Source of the DNA: Archaeoglobaceae archaeon | Lineage (GTDB): Archaea > Halobacteriota > Archaeoglobi > Archaeoglobales > Archaeoglobaceae | Direction of reading: 5' to 3' | Length of the DNA: 62,227 bases | Assembly: GCA_027064525.1 (NCBI GenBank) | Contig: JAMOPJ010000009.1 | Location: 1-62,227, forward strand | Shown here: positions 33,501 through 42,914 of the stretch, one piece after another | Layout of the letters: each line of letters starts with the position of its first letter | How positions within the stretch are numbered: position 1 is the first letter of the stretch | Notes under the pieces: generated by a model | What the model was told of the DNA's origin: nothing | What the model saw: only the letters and a program-made list of their open reading frames with translations | Database searches by the model: none | Position numbers and translations under genes: made by a program

Positions 33501-34118
33501 ATGAAACCCCTCGGAATCTGTGATAACTGTGGAGAGTTTGAGGGGAGTTGCAAATGTGGAAAGGGCAGAATTCTGCTGGATGGAAAGAAGAGGGAATTGG
33601 TAAGCAAATTCTTGAGTGGATTACTTAGGCACTTTCCCCATTCTTTCGGAATCGATGTTGATGAGGAGGGATGGGCTAAGCTCGATGAGGTTGCGGAAGT
33701 GGTCAAAGATAGGCACGGTGTTGGGATGAGGGAGATAGAGCTAATAGTAAGATTTGATCCTAAAGGAAGATTTGAAATCAAAGATGGAAAGATCCGAGCT
33801 AAATACGGACATAGCATAAATATTAGAGTCGATTGGAGCGAAAGCACTAAGATTCCACCAGTTCTCTACCACGGAACTCATCCGGCGAACGTTCAATCCA
33901 TCCTAAAGCGAGGTTTACTGCCGATGAAGAGAAGAGAAGTGCATCTATCCGAAACTATTCAAGATGCAATTGAGGTTGGAAGGAGGCACCATCCCAATCC
34001 GGCTGTGCTTGCAATAGATACCAAGAGAATGATCGAAGCTGGATTCAAGATAAGAAAGAAGGGGAAGGTTTACACGACCGACTACGTTCCACCTAAATAT
34101 ATAAAAAGAATCTTATGA
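33501..34118 (+). CDS. kptA: RNA 2'-phosphotransferase KptA/Tpt1-like, canonical paralog
   Basis: A 205-residue protein with the same layout as the copy at 20820: short zinc-ribbon-like start (CDNCGEFEGSCKCG), then LLRHFPHSFGIDVDEEGWA (Arg-His pair), KIRAKYGHSINIR, YHGTHPANVQSILKRGLLP, VHLSETIQDAIEVGRRHHPNP and YVPPKYIKRIL. All positions expected of an active NAD-dependent RNA 2'-phosphotransferase are present, including HGT and the Arg of GRRH. A second copy in the same window is notable. Confidence 0.9.
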   Translation: MKPLGICDNCGEFEGSCKCGKGRILLDGKKRELVSKFLSGLLRHFPHSFGIDVDEEGWAKLDEVAEVVKDRHGVGMREIELIVRFDPKGRFEIKDGKIRAKYGHSINIRVDWSESTKIPPVLYHGTHPANVQSILKRGLLPMKRREVHLSETIQDAIEVGRRHHPNPAVLAIDTKRMIEAGFKIRKKGKVYTTDYVPPKYIKRIL

Positions 34119-34143
34119 ATAAATTATATATATCAAGTGGTCA

Positions 34144-35472
34144 ATGTCTTTTTGGATGAAATTCGCCGTTGCGATCGCAATTATACTGCTAACGATCCCT
34201 TTAGCTTCAGCTCAAGTGGTTAAGGTCGAGATGAGTCCTCAAACGTTTCTTCCAAACGACGTTGCGGACTGCAAGCTTGTGCTCTCTCTGCCCCAGCTAA
34301 CATACGTAAGCGGGATAACATTCTATCATCCATCAGCGATAGACGTCCAGCCGAACTCAGTTTCAAGCGTTGGTTGGGTTCAGGCGTATGAACTCCCATT
34401 TACGATTAAAGCTAAGAAGAGCGGGATCTACACGGTTGAAGTTCTAATAAATACGATAAACGGAAGCATAAGACAGGTTTTCACAGTCAGGGTTGAAAGC
34501 GAGATGCCAAAGATCGTTTTGGACAGAACGACTTTCACGCTGAATGAAGTGAACGATGTTGGGTTCACGATATCTTCTCCGCTCGAAATAAGCAACATAA
34601 TTGTTGTTCCGATGTTCGATGCCAATCCGAAGGTAATCTACGTTAAAGATGGAAGAGGTAGCTTCAAGTTCGAGCCGAAGAAACCGATGCCTCTGAAGTT
34701 CAAGATAGAATTCTACAACGGCAGAAATTATCATGAGATTGTTCAAACTGTGAATGTCGAATATAGGGAGAGCAAAGGAGTTTTAGTCAACGCAACGCCG
34801 GAGTATCCGATAACTCTGATCGGAGATGTCATGAACATCGATGTTCAGATATCCAACCTCAGGCAGGACGACATATATTTGGTCAGGATAAACGCTTCAG
34901 ATGGAACTTTCTCGGCAAAATCGGCGGAGATTCCCATGATAAAGGCTGGTGAAACGAAGCTCGTCAAGTTCAAGTGGTGTGCAAGATCTGCAGGAGTTGA
35001 GAATGTCACTGTGGAAGTCTCATATCTCGACGAGTTCAACAACGAGCACTTCGAGCAGAAAGTTGTGAAGATCAAAGTTTCTAATGCTACCGCTCTGCAG
35101 TTCAGTGGCGTTGAGGTTGAGAGAAGTCCGAACGGGTTAACTGTGACTGGTGACATATGCAACAACGGGAGGAGTAAGGTTTACAACGTGATGGTTTCCG
35201 CAAACGGAAAAACGTATTACATTGACTACTTGGATCCTTCGGACTTCGACAGCTTTGAGATTGTGATTCCATCTAATACAAGCAAGGTTCAGCTCAAAGC
35301 GACTTGGACTAACGAGATCGGGGAGAGATTTGAGATCGGTCTAAGCCTAAACGTTCCGAAGGCTGAGCTGAATGTGGGCAAGGGTGGAAACGAAATCCTT
35401 CCGCTCGCTATAGCGATTGCGACGCTCATTGTGGTGTTGGTCGTAGCGGTTGTAGCTTGGAAGAGAAGATGA
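34144..35472 (+). CDS. Exported beta-sandwich protein with C-terminal anchor
   Basis: A 442-residue protein with signal peptide (ending ASA near residue 23), several immunoglobulin-like or CARDB-type beta domains (about 25-400; the pattern IDVQISNLRQDDIYLVRI...AGETKLVKFKW is CARDB-like), and a C-terminal transmembrane helix ending in WKRR. N-glycosylation sites are present. The ATPase gene starts within its stop (ATGA), so it belongs to the exporter operon, perhaps as the extracytoplasmic partner of the MacB-like permease. Confidence 0.82.
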   Translation: MSFWMKFAVAIAIILLTIPLASAQVVKVEMSPQTFLPNDVADCKLVLSLPQLTYVSGITFYHPSAIDVQPNSVSSVGWVQAYELPFTIKAKKSGIYTVEVLINTINGSIRQVFTVRVESEMPKIVLDRTTFTLNEVNDVGFTISSPLEISNIIVVPMFDANPKVIYVKDGRGSFKFEPKKPMPLKFKIEFYNGRNYHEIVQTVNVEYRESKGVLVNATPEYPITLIGDVMNIDVQISNLRQDDIYLVRINASDGTFSAKSAEIPMIKAGETKLVKFKWCARSAGVENVTVEVSYLDEFNNEHFEQKVVKIKVSNATALQFSGVEVERSPNGLTVTGDICNNGRSKVYNVMVSANGKTYYIDYLDPSDFDSFEIVIPSNTSKVQLKATWTNEIGERFEIGLSLNVPKAELNVGKGGNEILPLAIAIATLIVVLVVAVVAWKRR

Positions 35473-36140
35473 TCGAGCTGATAGATGTCGTCAAGAAGTA
35501 TAAGATCGGAATCCACGAGGTCATAGCTTTGAATGGCGTTAGCTTAAAAATTGAAGAAGGAGAGTTCGTTGCGATAATGGGTCCATCTGGAAGTGGAAAA
35601 TCGACTTTACTCTATTTGATCGGTTGTTTGGATAAGCCAACGAGCGGGAAGGTTCTCATAGACGGTATGGATACTTCGAAGCTGAGCGATAGGGAGCTTA
35701 CCGAGCTTAGAAGAAACAAAATCGGATTCATATTTCAGCAATACTATCTAATTCCAACTCTAACCGCTTTGGAGAATGTCGAACTTCCGATGGTATTCAA
35801 GGGGCTTCCGAAAGATAGAAGGCAGAGACGGGCTGAGAAATTGCTTGAGTTGGTCGGTTTGGGTAAGAAGAAGGACAGAAAGCCGAACGAGCTTAGTGGT
35901 GGTGAACAGCAGAGGGTTGCGATTGCGAGGGCTTTGGCGAACGAGCCCTCAATCTTGCTCTGTGATGAACCCACTGGAAACCTCGACACGAAGAGCGGAA
36001 GAATCGTCATGGACATAATAAAGAGGTTGAACGTCGAGCAAGGAGTTACCGTAGTTTTAGTTACCCACGATCCTTCGCTTTCCGATTACGCGGATAGGGT
36101 GATCAGGATAAGGGATGGGAGGATAGTCGATGCTGATTGA
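35469..36140 (+). CDS. MacB/LolD-like ABC transporter ATPase
   Basis: A 223-residue ATPase. Walker A GPSGSGKSTLL, Q-loop FIFQQYYLIP, signature LSGGEQQRVAIARA, Walker B ILLCDEPTGNLD and the switch His in VLVTHDPS. The IFQQYYLIP and TGNLDTKSG patterns are typical of the MacB/LolD group, which drives lipoprotein or peptide export. The ATG at 35469 overlaps the previous stop; the permease begins 11 nt before its end. Confidence 0.93.
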   Translation: MIELIDVVKKYKIGIHEVIALNGVSLKIEEGEFVAIMGPSGSGKSTLLYLIGCLDKPTSGKVLIDGMDTSKLSDRELTELRRNKIGFIFQQYYLIPTLTALENVELPMVFKGLPKDRRQRRAEKLLELVGLGKKKDRKPNELSGGEQQRVAIARALANEPSILLCDEPTGNLDTKSGRIVMDIIKRLNVEQGVTVVLVTHDPSLSDYADRVIRIRDGRIVDAD

Positions 36141-37242
36141 GCTTGCATTGAGGAATCTGGCGAGGACGAAGGTTAGAAGTGTTCTTGCGATAATTGGAAT
36201 AATAATTGGCGTTATGGCAATAAGCTCGATAGGGATATTCGGAGAGAGTTTAAAAGCAGTCATCTTGGAGAATTTCAAAGATGTAGCGGACGAGGTGATA
36301 ATTACCCCAGACTACACCCACGGCTACACGTCGATAGATGCGAGGACTGTAAAGAAGATCGAAAATTTGCCTTATGCAGAGCTCGTCATTCCAGTTAAGA
36401 GTGAATCTGCTTTGGTGGAACATAAGGACAGGAAGACCTACGTTACGGTTTACGGTATGGATGTGAAGAAGACAAAAGAGTTGTTCGAGCTTGAGAAAGG
36501 AACATATAAAGGTTGCTTGATGGGAAGCAAGGTAGCGGAGTTCTTCAAATTGAGATTGGGAAGCAAAATAACCGTAGCCGGAAAGGAGTTCAGAGTAAGT
36601 GGGATAATAAAGGAAGGTGCGAGATTCGACATAAATCCAAATTACGCGGTGATACTACCACTGAGGAATTTTGACAGGTTATTCAATAAGGATTACTCCA
36701 TGGTCATAGTCAAAGTTGAGGATATCGACAAAATTGAAGCTTTTAAAGAAGCTGTCAACAAAGTCGTCAATAGGAAGGAGAGCAAAGTTTCCGTTTTCGA
36801 GATGAAGATCATCATCGAGAGAATAAAGGAGGTTTTCGGAAAGATGACTCTCTTCCTCATGGCGATAGCAGGAGTATCTTTGCTCGTTGCCGGAATAAGT
36901 ATTCTTAACATAATGCTTATGTCCACGATAGAGAGGACAAAGGAGATTGGTTTGATGAGGGCTATCGGTGCATACAGGGAAACGATACTTAAGCTCTTCC
37001 TGACGGAAGCTTTGATCTTGGGTTTGGTTGGTAGCTTTATAGGAGGAGCTTTGAGCTTCTTAGGTGGATATTCGATAGACATGCTCATACTGAAGACAGC
37101 GAAATACGTTTTAACGCCATCATCTGTTCTTTACGTTATCTTAGGAATTTCGTTTGGAATCTTGACCGCTCTGCTCAGTGCCATGTATCCCGCTTGGAAG
37201 GCGAGCAAACTCGAACCCATAGAAGCTTTGAGATACGAATAA
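36130..37242 (+). CDS. MacB-like ABC transporter permease (FtsX family)
   Basis: A 370-residue permease with an N-terminal transmembrane helix, a long extracytoplasmic domain (about 45-240) and three C-terminal helices, the FtsX layout. Markers: ALRNLARTKVRSVLAIIGIIIGV at the start, STIERTKEIGLMRAIGA, and the ending AMYPAWKASKLEPIEALRYE. Partner of the ATPase upstream. Confidence 0.92.
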   Translation: MLIELALRNLARTKVRSVLAIIGIIIGVMAISSIGIFGESLKAVILENFKDVADEVIITPDYTHGYTSIDARTVKKIENLPYAELVIPVKSESALVEHKDRKTYVTVYGMDVKKTKELFELEKGTYKGCLMGSKVAEFFKLRLGSKITVAGKEFRVSGIIKEGARFDINPNYAVILPLRNFDRLFNKDYSMVIVKVEDIDKIEAFKEAVNKVVNRKESKVSVFEMKIIIERIKEVFGKMTLFLMAIAGVSLLVAGISILNIMLMSTIERTKEIGLMRAIGAYRETILKLFLTEALILGLVGSFIGGALSFLGGYSIDMLILKTAKYVLTPSSVLYVILGISFGILTALLSAMYPAWKASKLEPIEALRYE

Positions 37243-37303
37243 TTTTATAAAATCTAACGTTTTGATAAGTCTTATTTAAGTCAAAACGGAGATCCTGTAT
37301 GTG

Positions 37304-37801
37304 ATGGGTAGTCAAACGAGGGCATGGATTCTGAAGAGTTTGAGCAAAAGGAGATATACAATCTCTGAACTCTCAAGGTTGCTTAAAGTTTCCAAGCCTA
37401 CAGTTCTCTATCATCTCAGGATTTTGGAGAATTCGGGATACGTTAGGAAGCTCAAAGACGGGAGAAAGTGGACTTACTATGAGCTTACGGATTTGGGAAA
37501 ATCTTTAGCTAAGATCTTGGCACCTATCGCAGTTGCTACGGCAATCTTTGCGATCGTGATCAGAATGTTGGAAAGAACACCAATCGTAGAGACATCGATC
37601 ATGGAAAGGAGAAGCATTGCGCCGGAACCCATTCCAAAGGAGGGAGAAGTTCCCAAGGTTGCAAAGACTCCAGCACACATTCCTGAGGTTAAAACACCTA
37701 TGCCACAAGGCTATCAGTTCCCATGGGAAATTTTCGGAATAGCATTGATCATTGCTGTTGTAGTTATAATGGCATACGTAAAAATAAAAAGAAAGAAATA
37801 A
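37304..37801 (+). CDS. Membrane-anchored ArsR-type winged-helix regulator
   Basis: A 165-residue protein. Residues 1-70 are a winged helix-turn-helix (RRYTISELSRLLKVSKPTVLYHLRILENSGYV). Two hydrophobic segments follow (about 70-87 and 142-158) separated by a Pro-rich linker, the second ending in KIKRKK. It may sense envelope state and regulate the exporter operon just upstream; this is inferred from position. A GTG at 37301 directly before the ATG is an alternative start. Confidence 0.82.
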   Translation: MGSQTRAWILKSLSKRRYTISELSRLLKVSKPTVLYHLRILENSGYVRKLKDGRKWTYYELTDLGKSLAKILAPIAVATAIFAIVIRMLERTPIVETSIMERRSIAPEPIPKEGEVPKVAKTPAHIPEVKTPMPQGYQFPWEIFGIALIIAVVVIMAYVKIKRKK

Positions 37802-37804
37802 AAA

Positions 37805-38683
37805 TCATGCATCTAGTCCAAACCTCTTGGCATTTTCATCTGCAATCCTCTGAAGCTCCTCTATTATCTCCTTTCCTTTCGGATGCTTGAAGAGATGTCT
37901 AAACCTTCTTTGAATCTTGAGATATTCTTCTACGGGCTTTCTCTCCTTGATCTTTCTTACCCTTACTAATTCTCCATTCTCGTATTCTACGATTGGGTAT
38001 AGGGCAGTTTCAACTGCCAATTTGGCAACCTTGATCGTTTCGTTGCTGTTTATGCCCCATCCCGTGACGCACGGGCAATGGATTTGGATGTATTTCGAAC
38101 CTTCGAACTCTACAGCCCTTTTTACCTTTCTCCTTATATCCGTCGGATAGGCAACGCTTGCGGTGGCTACGTATGGAACTCCGTGGGCTAAGGCAAATGC
38201 TACCATGTCCTTCTTCTTCCCCACCTTTCCCGGCAAAAGCTTTCCGGCCGGAGTCGTTGTCGTATTTGAACCCGGTGGCGTTAAACCACTCTGCTGGTTT
38301 CCGGTGTTCTGATACGCTTCGTTATCGAGACAGATGTAGAGAACATCGTGATTTCTGTCGAACATACCCGAGAGGCAGCCAACTCCTATGTCTGCCGTGG
38401 CTCCATCTCCAGCAAAAACCACAACATGCCCTTCGTCTTCTCTCTTCAACGCTTTTAAAGCGGCTTCGATTCCAGCTGCAACAGCAGCAGCGTTCTCGAA
38501 CAGCGAGTGGATGTATGGAACACCCCAAGCGCTCCTATCGTATTGGGAGCTGATTATCTCCAAACATCCTGTCGGATTTACTACGAAGCATTTGCCCTCT
38601 AGAGCGTATAGAACATTCTTAACAGCAATAGGCAATGAGCATCCTGGACAAGCTCCGTGACCGCTTGAGAAGAAGAACTTCAA
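37805..38683 (-). CDS. porB: Pyruvate:ferredoxin oxidoreductase beta subunit
   Basis: A 292-residue TPP-binding subunit. Cys ligands for a 4Fe-4S cluster in GACPGCSLP and further Cys (PTGCLEI, PCVTGWG). TPP motif GDGATADIGVGCLSG...DNEAYQNTGNQQSG; SNTTTTPAGK is typical for pyruvate-specific enzymes. Together with PorA, PorC and PorD it converts pyruvate and CoA to acetyl-CoA, CO2 and reduced ferredoxin (reversible). Last gene of porCDAB. Confidence 0.94.
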   Translation of the reverse strand: MKFFFSSGHGACPGCSLPIAVKNVLYALEGKCFVVNPTGCLEIISSQYDRSAWGVPYIHSLFENAAAVAAGIEAALKALKREDEGHVVVFAGDGATADIGVGCLSGMFDRNHDVLYICLDNEAYQNTGNQQSGLTPPGSNTTTTPAGKLLPGKVGKKKDMVAFALAHGVPYVATASVAYPTDIRRKVKRAVEFEGSKYIQIHCPCVTGWGINSNETIKVAKLAVETALYPIVEYENGELVRVRKIKERKPVEEYLKIQRRFRHLFKHPKGKEIIEELQRIADENAKRFGLDA

Positions 38684-39861
38684 ATTATCACCTCCTCAAA
38701 CTCCTTAACACCCTCAAAGTGGAATCCTTCATCTACCTTGCCCTCGATGACGTTGTTAATACACCTCCTTATCAGATCCTTCGGGATATCTCTACCCCCC
38801 AATCCGACTGCGAACGAGTAAACCTTAGCATTGCAATGTCCGAATAGTGCGGATTTGAGATCTATGGCTACTGGGCCTTCATGTCCAAACGAAACAGCCC
38901 TCTCGAAAACTACTATCTTCTCAACATCCTTCATAACCTTTCTAAGATCTTCAGTTGGGAACGGCCTGAACGATCTTATCTTGACCAGCCCAACTTTCTT
39001 TCCTTCCTTTCTCATCTCTTCGACAACTTCTCTGATTAAGCCAACAACTGATCCCATAGCAACAACTGCGATTTCAGCATCGTCCATGTAATCGGTTGCT
39101 ATAAGCCCACCCCAGTTTCTGCCAGTCAGTTCGGCCCACTCCTTGAACACGTCTTCCATCACTTTCTTGGCTCTCATCATGGCTCTCTGCATCACAACTC
39201 TGAACTCCATGTAGCAGTGTGGCGGGGCGTAGCAGCCAAACGTTAGCGGATCTTTCGTGGTTAGCTTGATCGGTGGATCGTAGGGCGGAAGGAAATTATC
39301 CACTGTCTCTTGCTCAAGGAGATCGACCGGCTCATAGGCGTGAGTCAGCTTGTATCCATCCATGCACACCATGAACGGGAGCATGACGCTTCTGTTCTCT
39401 GCGATCTTATAGGCCTGCGGGATCATGTCATGTGCCTCTTGGTTGTTCTCAACGTAAACTTGAATTACGCCAGCATCCCTCATAGCCATGCTGTCTTGGT
39501 GGTCGTTCCATATGCTGAGAGGAGCACTCAAAGCTCTGTTTGCTATTACCATCACGATCGGCAAACGCATTCCGGCGGCGTTCCACAAAACCTCACTCAT
39601 CAGAATCAGACCTTGGGAGCATGTGGCTGTGAAAGTCCTCGCTCCGGTTGCAGAAGCTCCTACCAAAATTGAAGCCGCTCCGAATTCGGATTCGGCCGTG
39701 ATGTATCGACAATTCCCAAGCTCGCCGTTCGCATACATCGCCGCTAAGTTCTCAACGATCTCGGTTTGCGGAGTTATGGGATACGCACATATCACAGCCG
39801 GCTTGCATAGTTTTACTGCATAAGCAACAGCATAAAAACCTCTAACAACCTTTCTAACCAT
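38680..39861 (-). CDS. porA: Pyruvate:ferredoxin oxidoreductase alpha subunit
   Basis: A 393-residue subunit with ICAYPITPQTEIVENLA (substrate/TPP domain) and SEFGAASILVGASATGARTFTATCSQGL, both hallmarks. The C-terminal domain includes the RSFRPFP motif. Stop overlaps the porB start (ATGA); it starts 10 nt after porD. Confidence 0.95.
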   Translation of the reverse strand: MVRKVVRGFYAVAYAVKLCKPAVICAYPITPQTEIVENLAAMYANGELGNCRYITAESEFGAASILVGASATGARTFTATCSQGLILMSEVLWNAAGMRLPIVMVIANRALSAPLSIWNDHQDSMAMRDAGVIQVYVENNQEAHDMIPQAYKIAENRSVMLPFMVCMDGYKLTHAYEPVDLLEQETVDNFLPPYDPPIKLTTKDPLTFGCYAPPHCYMEFRVVMQRAMMRAKKVMEDVFKEWAELTGRNWGGLIATDYMDDAEIAVVAMGSVVGLIREVVEEMRKEGKKVGLVKIRSFRPFPTEDLRKVMKDVEKIVVFERAVSFGHEGPVAIDLKSALFGHCNAKVYSFAVGLGGRDIPKDLIRRCINNVIEGKVDEGFHFEGVKEFEEVII

Positions 39862-39871
39862 CTAAATCACC

Positions 39872-40177
39872 TTACACCTTGTAAATTTCTTTCAACTCCA
39901 TCTTAATAGCCTTGGTCGGGCAAACCTCAGCGCATAACCCGCAGCCCTTACAGTAATCGTAATTGACCTTAGCCTTCTTTATCTCCTTGATCTTGCCATT
40001 GACCTCTTCTTCTCCAACCTTCACAAGCTCGATGCACATATCTGGACAGAACATCTCGCAAGTTCCGCAACCCGTGCACAGTTCTTCATCGACCTTTGGC
40101 CAGTGGGTTCCCCAGTCTCCAGTCTTCATTTTCAAAGCTGAATACGGTTTAGAAACGGCACCAAGCGTTATCTTCAT
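39872..40177 (-). CDS. porD: Pyruvate:ferredoxin oxidoreductase delta subunit (2x[4Fe-4S])
   Basis: A 101-residue ferredoxin-like subunit with two cluster motifs, CTGCGTCEMFCPDMC and CKGCGLCAEVCPTKA. It passes electrons from the catalytic subunits to external ferredoxin. Start overlaps the porC stop by ATGA. Confidence 0.94.
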   Translation of the reverse strand: MKITLGAVSKPYSALKMKTGDWGTHWPKVDEELCTGCGTCEMFCPDMCIELVKVGEEEVNGKIKEIKKAKVNYDYCKGCGLCAEVCPTKAIKMELKEIYKV

Positions 40178-40755
40178 ACCTTACCCTCCATTTCCTTGTA
40201 AGCCTTCTCAACCAACTCGACGTTCTTATTCGCCAACTCCTCTCCCTTCTTCTCAAACCACTCAAAAACGGTTTCTTTAAGCGTAGAAAGCTTTATCAGT
40301 TTCGTAGCTCCTGCAAAGGCTCCAACCATTGCGGTGTTCGTGATAGGTCTGCCCAGGATATCCATCGCCATCTTCGTCGCATTTATAGTTAGAACCTTTA
40401 TAGAGCTGTTGAGGTTTGAGAAGTGCTCCTTTCTTAGTTCATCGGCAGATTTCGGATAGTTGGCTATTATCATGCCATTCTCCTTTATCCCAGCCTCAAC
40501 CTTAACCGGGCCTATGACCGTTGGATCCAGAACTACGACGTAATTAGGATTGTATATCTCATCTCTTTCAACTATCGGCTTGTCGGAAAGTCTGAGATAT
40601 GAGACAACAGGTGTCCCTCTCTTTTCGGCACCGAACATTGGAAATGAGAGCGTCCAATAACCTTCCTTGAATCCTGCAACGGCTAAGATGTCCGCAGCCG
40701 TGACTACACCCTGCCCTCCTCTTCCGTGAAATCGGACTTCTATTAGAATACCCAT
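40174..40755 (-). CDS. porC: Pyruvate:ferredoxin oxidoreductase gamma subunit
   Basis: A 193-residue subunit with the family opening EVRFHGRGGQGVVTAADIL and the FPMFGAEKRGTPVVSYLR loop. First gene of porCDAB; a ribosome site (GGGGGG) lies upstream, and CATTTATTAAACAG (minus strand) near 40790 is a plausible promoter box. Confidence 0.94.
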   Translation of the reverse strand: MGILIEVRFHGRGGQGVVTAADILAVAGFKEGYWTLSFPMFGAEKRGTPVVSYLRLSDKPIVERDEIYNPNYVVVLDPTVIGPVKVEAGIKENGMIIANYPKSADELRKEHFSNLNSSIKVLTINATKMAMDILGRPITNTAMVGAFAGATKLIKLSTLKETVFEWFEKKGEELANKNVELVEKAYKEMEGKV

Positions 40756-40902
40756 CCCCCCGAATTTGTCATGTTAAATACTGTTTAATAAATGTTATTA
40801 TTATCGTCGAACGTTTGCCCAATAATCGCTCGAAAAATTAGACGATCAACGTAGTAAACTTCTGCAAATTCTTGGTAAGGATGCAGTTAGAATTTGTCTA
40901 TC

Positions 40903-41739
40903 CTAGGTCATAACGAGTGCTACACCCACAAACGCCAGAAGAGTTCCAGTAGCTGTCCTCCTTGTTATTACCTCCCTCAGTTTTAAAGCGAGCATCTGGG
41001 CTATTATCGGATAGACCGACGACAGAGTAGAAACCTTCGTCGCTGATGACAGGCTTAGTGCCAAAACGAAGGCATAGTTTCCTGCTATCAGCACCACACT
41101 TGATGCTGACATCCACTTGAAGCATTCGAAGTTCAAATAGAAACCCCTCCTGGCTAAGATTGGAACAGATATGGCAGAGACTACGAGAAATCTGAAACCG
41201 GCGATTGCTTCCGCTGGCAGATACATTGTTAGTCGCTTTACGATCATTATGCTGAAAGACCAGAAGATCGCTGCTAAAATTGCGAACAGAAAACCAGATG
41301 AACTGGGATTCACGTTTCTATCCTCTACAATGAGGTAGATTGCTAAGACTATCAGCATAGCACCAAAAACGACATTTGGCTCAATCTTCCTATAAAGAAT
41401 GGCTGTCCAGAGGGCTACGAACAGTGGGTAGGTCAATGAGATTGGAACAGCCCTCGCGATGCCACACCTCCTTATTGCGTTCATATAGAGTATGTCTCCT
41501 ACGAAGAATGCGAAGATTGCTGAAGCTACTATTAGAATCCAAACCCTCAAATCTGCTCTCTCAACTATCTCTGCAAGTTCGCCCTTGATGAGCATTATTA
41601 GAACGAAGCCAAATGCTGTAAGGAGAACTCTAACGAAGTTCGCGCTCAAGACATTCCCATGTTTAAGTCCGACCTTGTATATCGCTCCGTTTGCCGCCCA
41701 GCAGAAGGCAGAAAAGAGGGCGAGAACTTCGCCTATCAT
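40903..41739 (-). CDS. EamA/DMT-family transporter
   Basis: A 278-residue permease with ten predicted transmembrane helices arranged as two EamA repeats (FSAFCWAANGAIYKVGLKHG at the start; AAIFWSFSIMIVKRL in the second half). Likely a drug/metabolite exporter; substrate unknown. The ATG at 41739 overlaps the upstream gene by ATGA, which rules out the longer frame starting at 41826. Confidence 0.87.
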   Translation of the reverse strand: MIGEVLALFSAFCWAANGAIYKVGLKHGNVLSANFVRVLLTAFGFVLIMLIKGELAEIVERADLRVWILIVASAIFAFFVGDILYMNAIRRCGIARAVPISLTYPLFVALWTAILYRKIEPNVVFGAMLIVLAIYLIVEDRNVNPSSSGFLFAILAAIFWSFSIMIVKRLTMYLPAEAIAGFRFLVVSAISVPILARRGFYLNFECFKWMSASSVVLIAGNYAFVLALSLSSATKVSTLSSVYPIIAQMLALKLREVITRRTATGTLLAFVGVALVMT

Positions 41740-42353
41740 CTTATTATGAATGGTTTTGCCGTTTCTATGATTCTGTATGACGTGTATATAACGATGGCTG
41801 TTGCTACGATAAGAGGTAGAATGCATAGGCAGAATGTCGAGATTCCGATGAGATAGATGACGAAGTTAAGAGCCATTAGGAATTCTCCGTTGATAATGAA
41901 AAAAGTTCTGAGCTTCTTTATGCTGTAGAACATGTATGTTGAGAGTATTGCGATTATGAGTGAAAATATCGTAAGAATCAAGCATGAGGCATCCGAAAAT
42001 TCTCTAAAATTGATGTTCCTATCCAAAAGCCAGATCATAGCTCCGTAAATTATTATCTCCTTAAATCGACTCGGAACGAACTCATGCGGATATCTTCTGA
42101 TAGATGTCAGGGCTAAGAGGCCGATCGTTAGAGCTGTGATGGAGAGAATGTAGTGGATTATCATGTGGTAGAGTTCAACGTTAACGTATACGTGATGGGC
42201 GACAAACTCTATTGATATTAATATATAAAATATTGCCATAATTTTTAACACTTTTATGTCGCTCTCGACACCATCAAAGTTTAGACTATATCCTATAATC
42301 CCAACGACTGACGTTAGTAATCCCAGTAACCTTAGCACTGCGATTGAATTCAC
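41736..42353 (-). CDS. Polytopic membrane protein, unknown
   Basis: A 205-residue protein with about six to seven hydrophobic helices and several His and aromatic residues in or next to them (FVAHHVYVNVELYHMIIHY). Start probably GTG at 42353. It forms an operon with the EamA transporter (ATGA overlap). No family recognised. Confidence 0.65.
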   Translation of the reverse strand: MNSIAVLRLLGLLTSVVGIIGYSLNFDGVESDIKVLKIMAIFYILISIEFVAHHVYVNVELYHMIIHYILSITALTIGLLALTSIRRYPHEFVPSRFKEIIIYGAMIWLLDRNINFREFSDASCLILTIFSLIIAILSTYMFYSIKKLRTFFIINGEFLMALNFVIYLIGISTFCLCILPLIVATAIVIYTSYRIIETAKPFIIR

Positions 42354-42395
42354 GGATGAAAATATATATTAACATTATTTAACTTTTTGCGATCG

Positions 42396-42914
42396 ATGAA
42401 CTTTGAGGAGCGAATATGGCGGGCCGAGGAGTTATACAGAAAATACGGAAAAATTCTGCTTCAAGATGATGAGATAAGAAATCTGCTTAATAAATTGAAC
42501 TTCGCGATCGAAAAAACTTGGGATTTCATGCGAAAGATCGGGGTTACTGAGGTTTGCAGACAATGTGCATTGGAAACTGGAAGCTGTTGTAAGAGATGGG
42601 TTGAAAACGAGCACGACGAATACATCCTCCTAATAAACCTGCTCCTGGGTGTTAAGTTGCCCAGGGAGAGATACAAGGAAGATGGGTGCTTCTTCGTCGG
42701 CCCGAATGGATGTAGGATTAGGGCGAGAGAGGTGATATGCGTGACTTTTCTATGCGATAGGGTGAAGGAGAAGATTGGTGAGAGAAACGAGATAGAACTT
42801 CAGAAGATTGCTGGAGAGGAGCTTGAGACCTGCTTTATTCTGCAGGAGAAGATCAAGAGAAAGTTAAGCTCTCTTGATAACAAACTTGAGCTCAGTTGTG
42901 GGATCCCTCAGTAG
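42396..42914 (+). CDS. Cysteine-rich YkgJ-like protein
   Basis: A 172-residue soluble protein with Cys arranged as CRQCALETGSCCKRW, GCFFVGPNGCRI, ICVTFLC. This resembles the YkgJ (putative zinc- or iron-chelating) family pattern. The ATG at 42396 is preferred over the upstream TTG. Its 3' end overlaps the convergent DUF371 gene by about 50 nt. Function unknown. Confidence 0.65.
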   Translation: MNFEERIWRAEELYRKYGKILLQDDEIRNLLNKLNFAIEKTWDFMRKIGVTEVCRQCALETGSCCKRWVENEHDEYILLINLLLGVKLPRERYKEDGCFFVGPNGCRIRAREVICVTFLCDRVKEKIGERNEIELQKIAGEELETCFILQEKIKRKLSSLDNKLELSCGIPQ

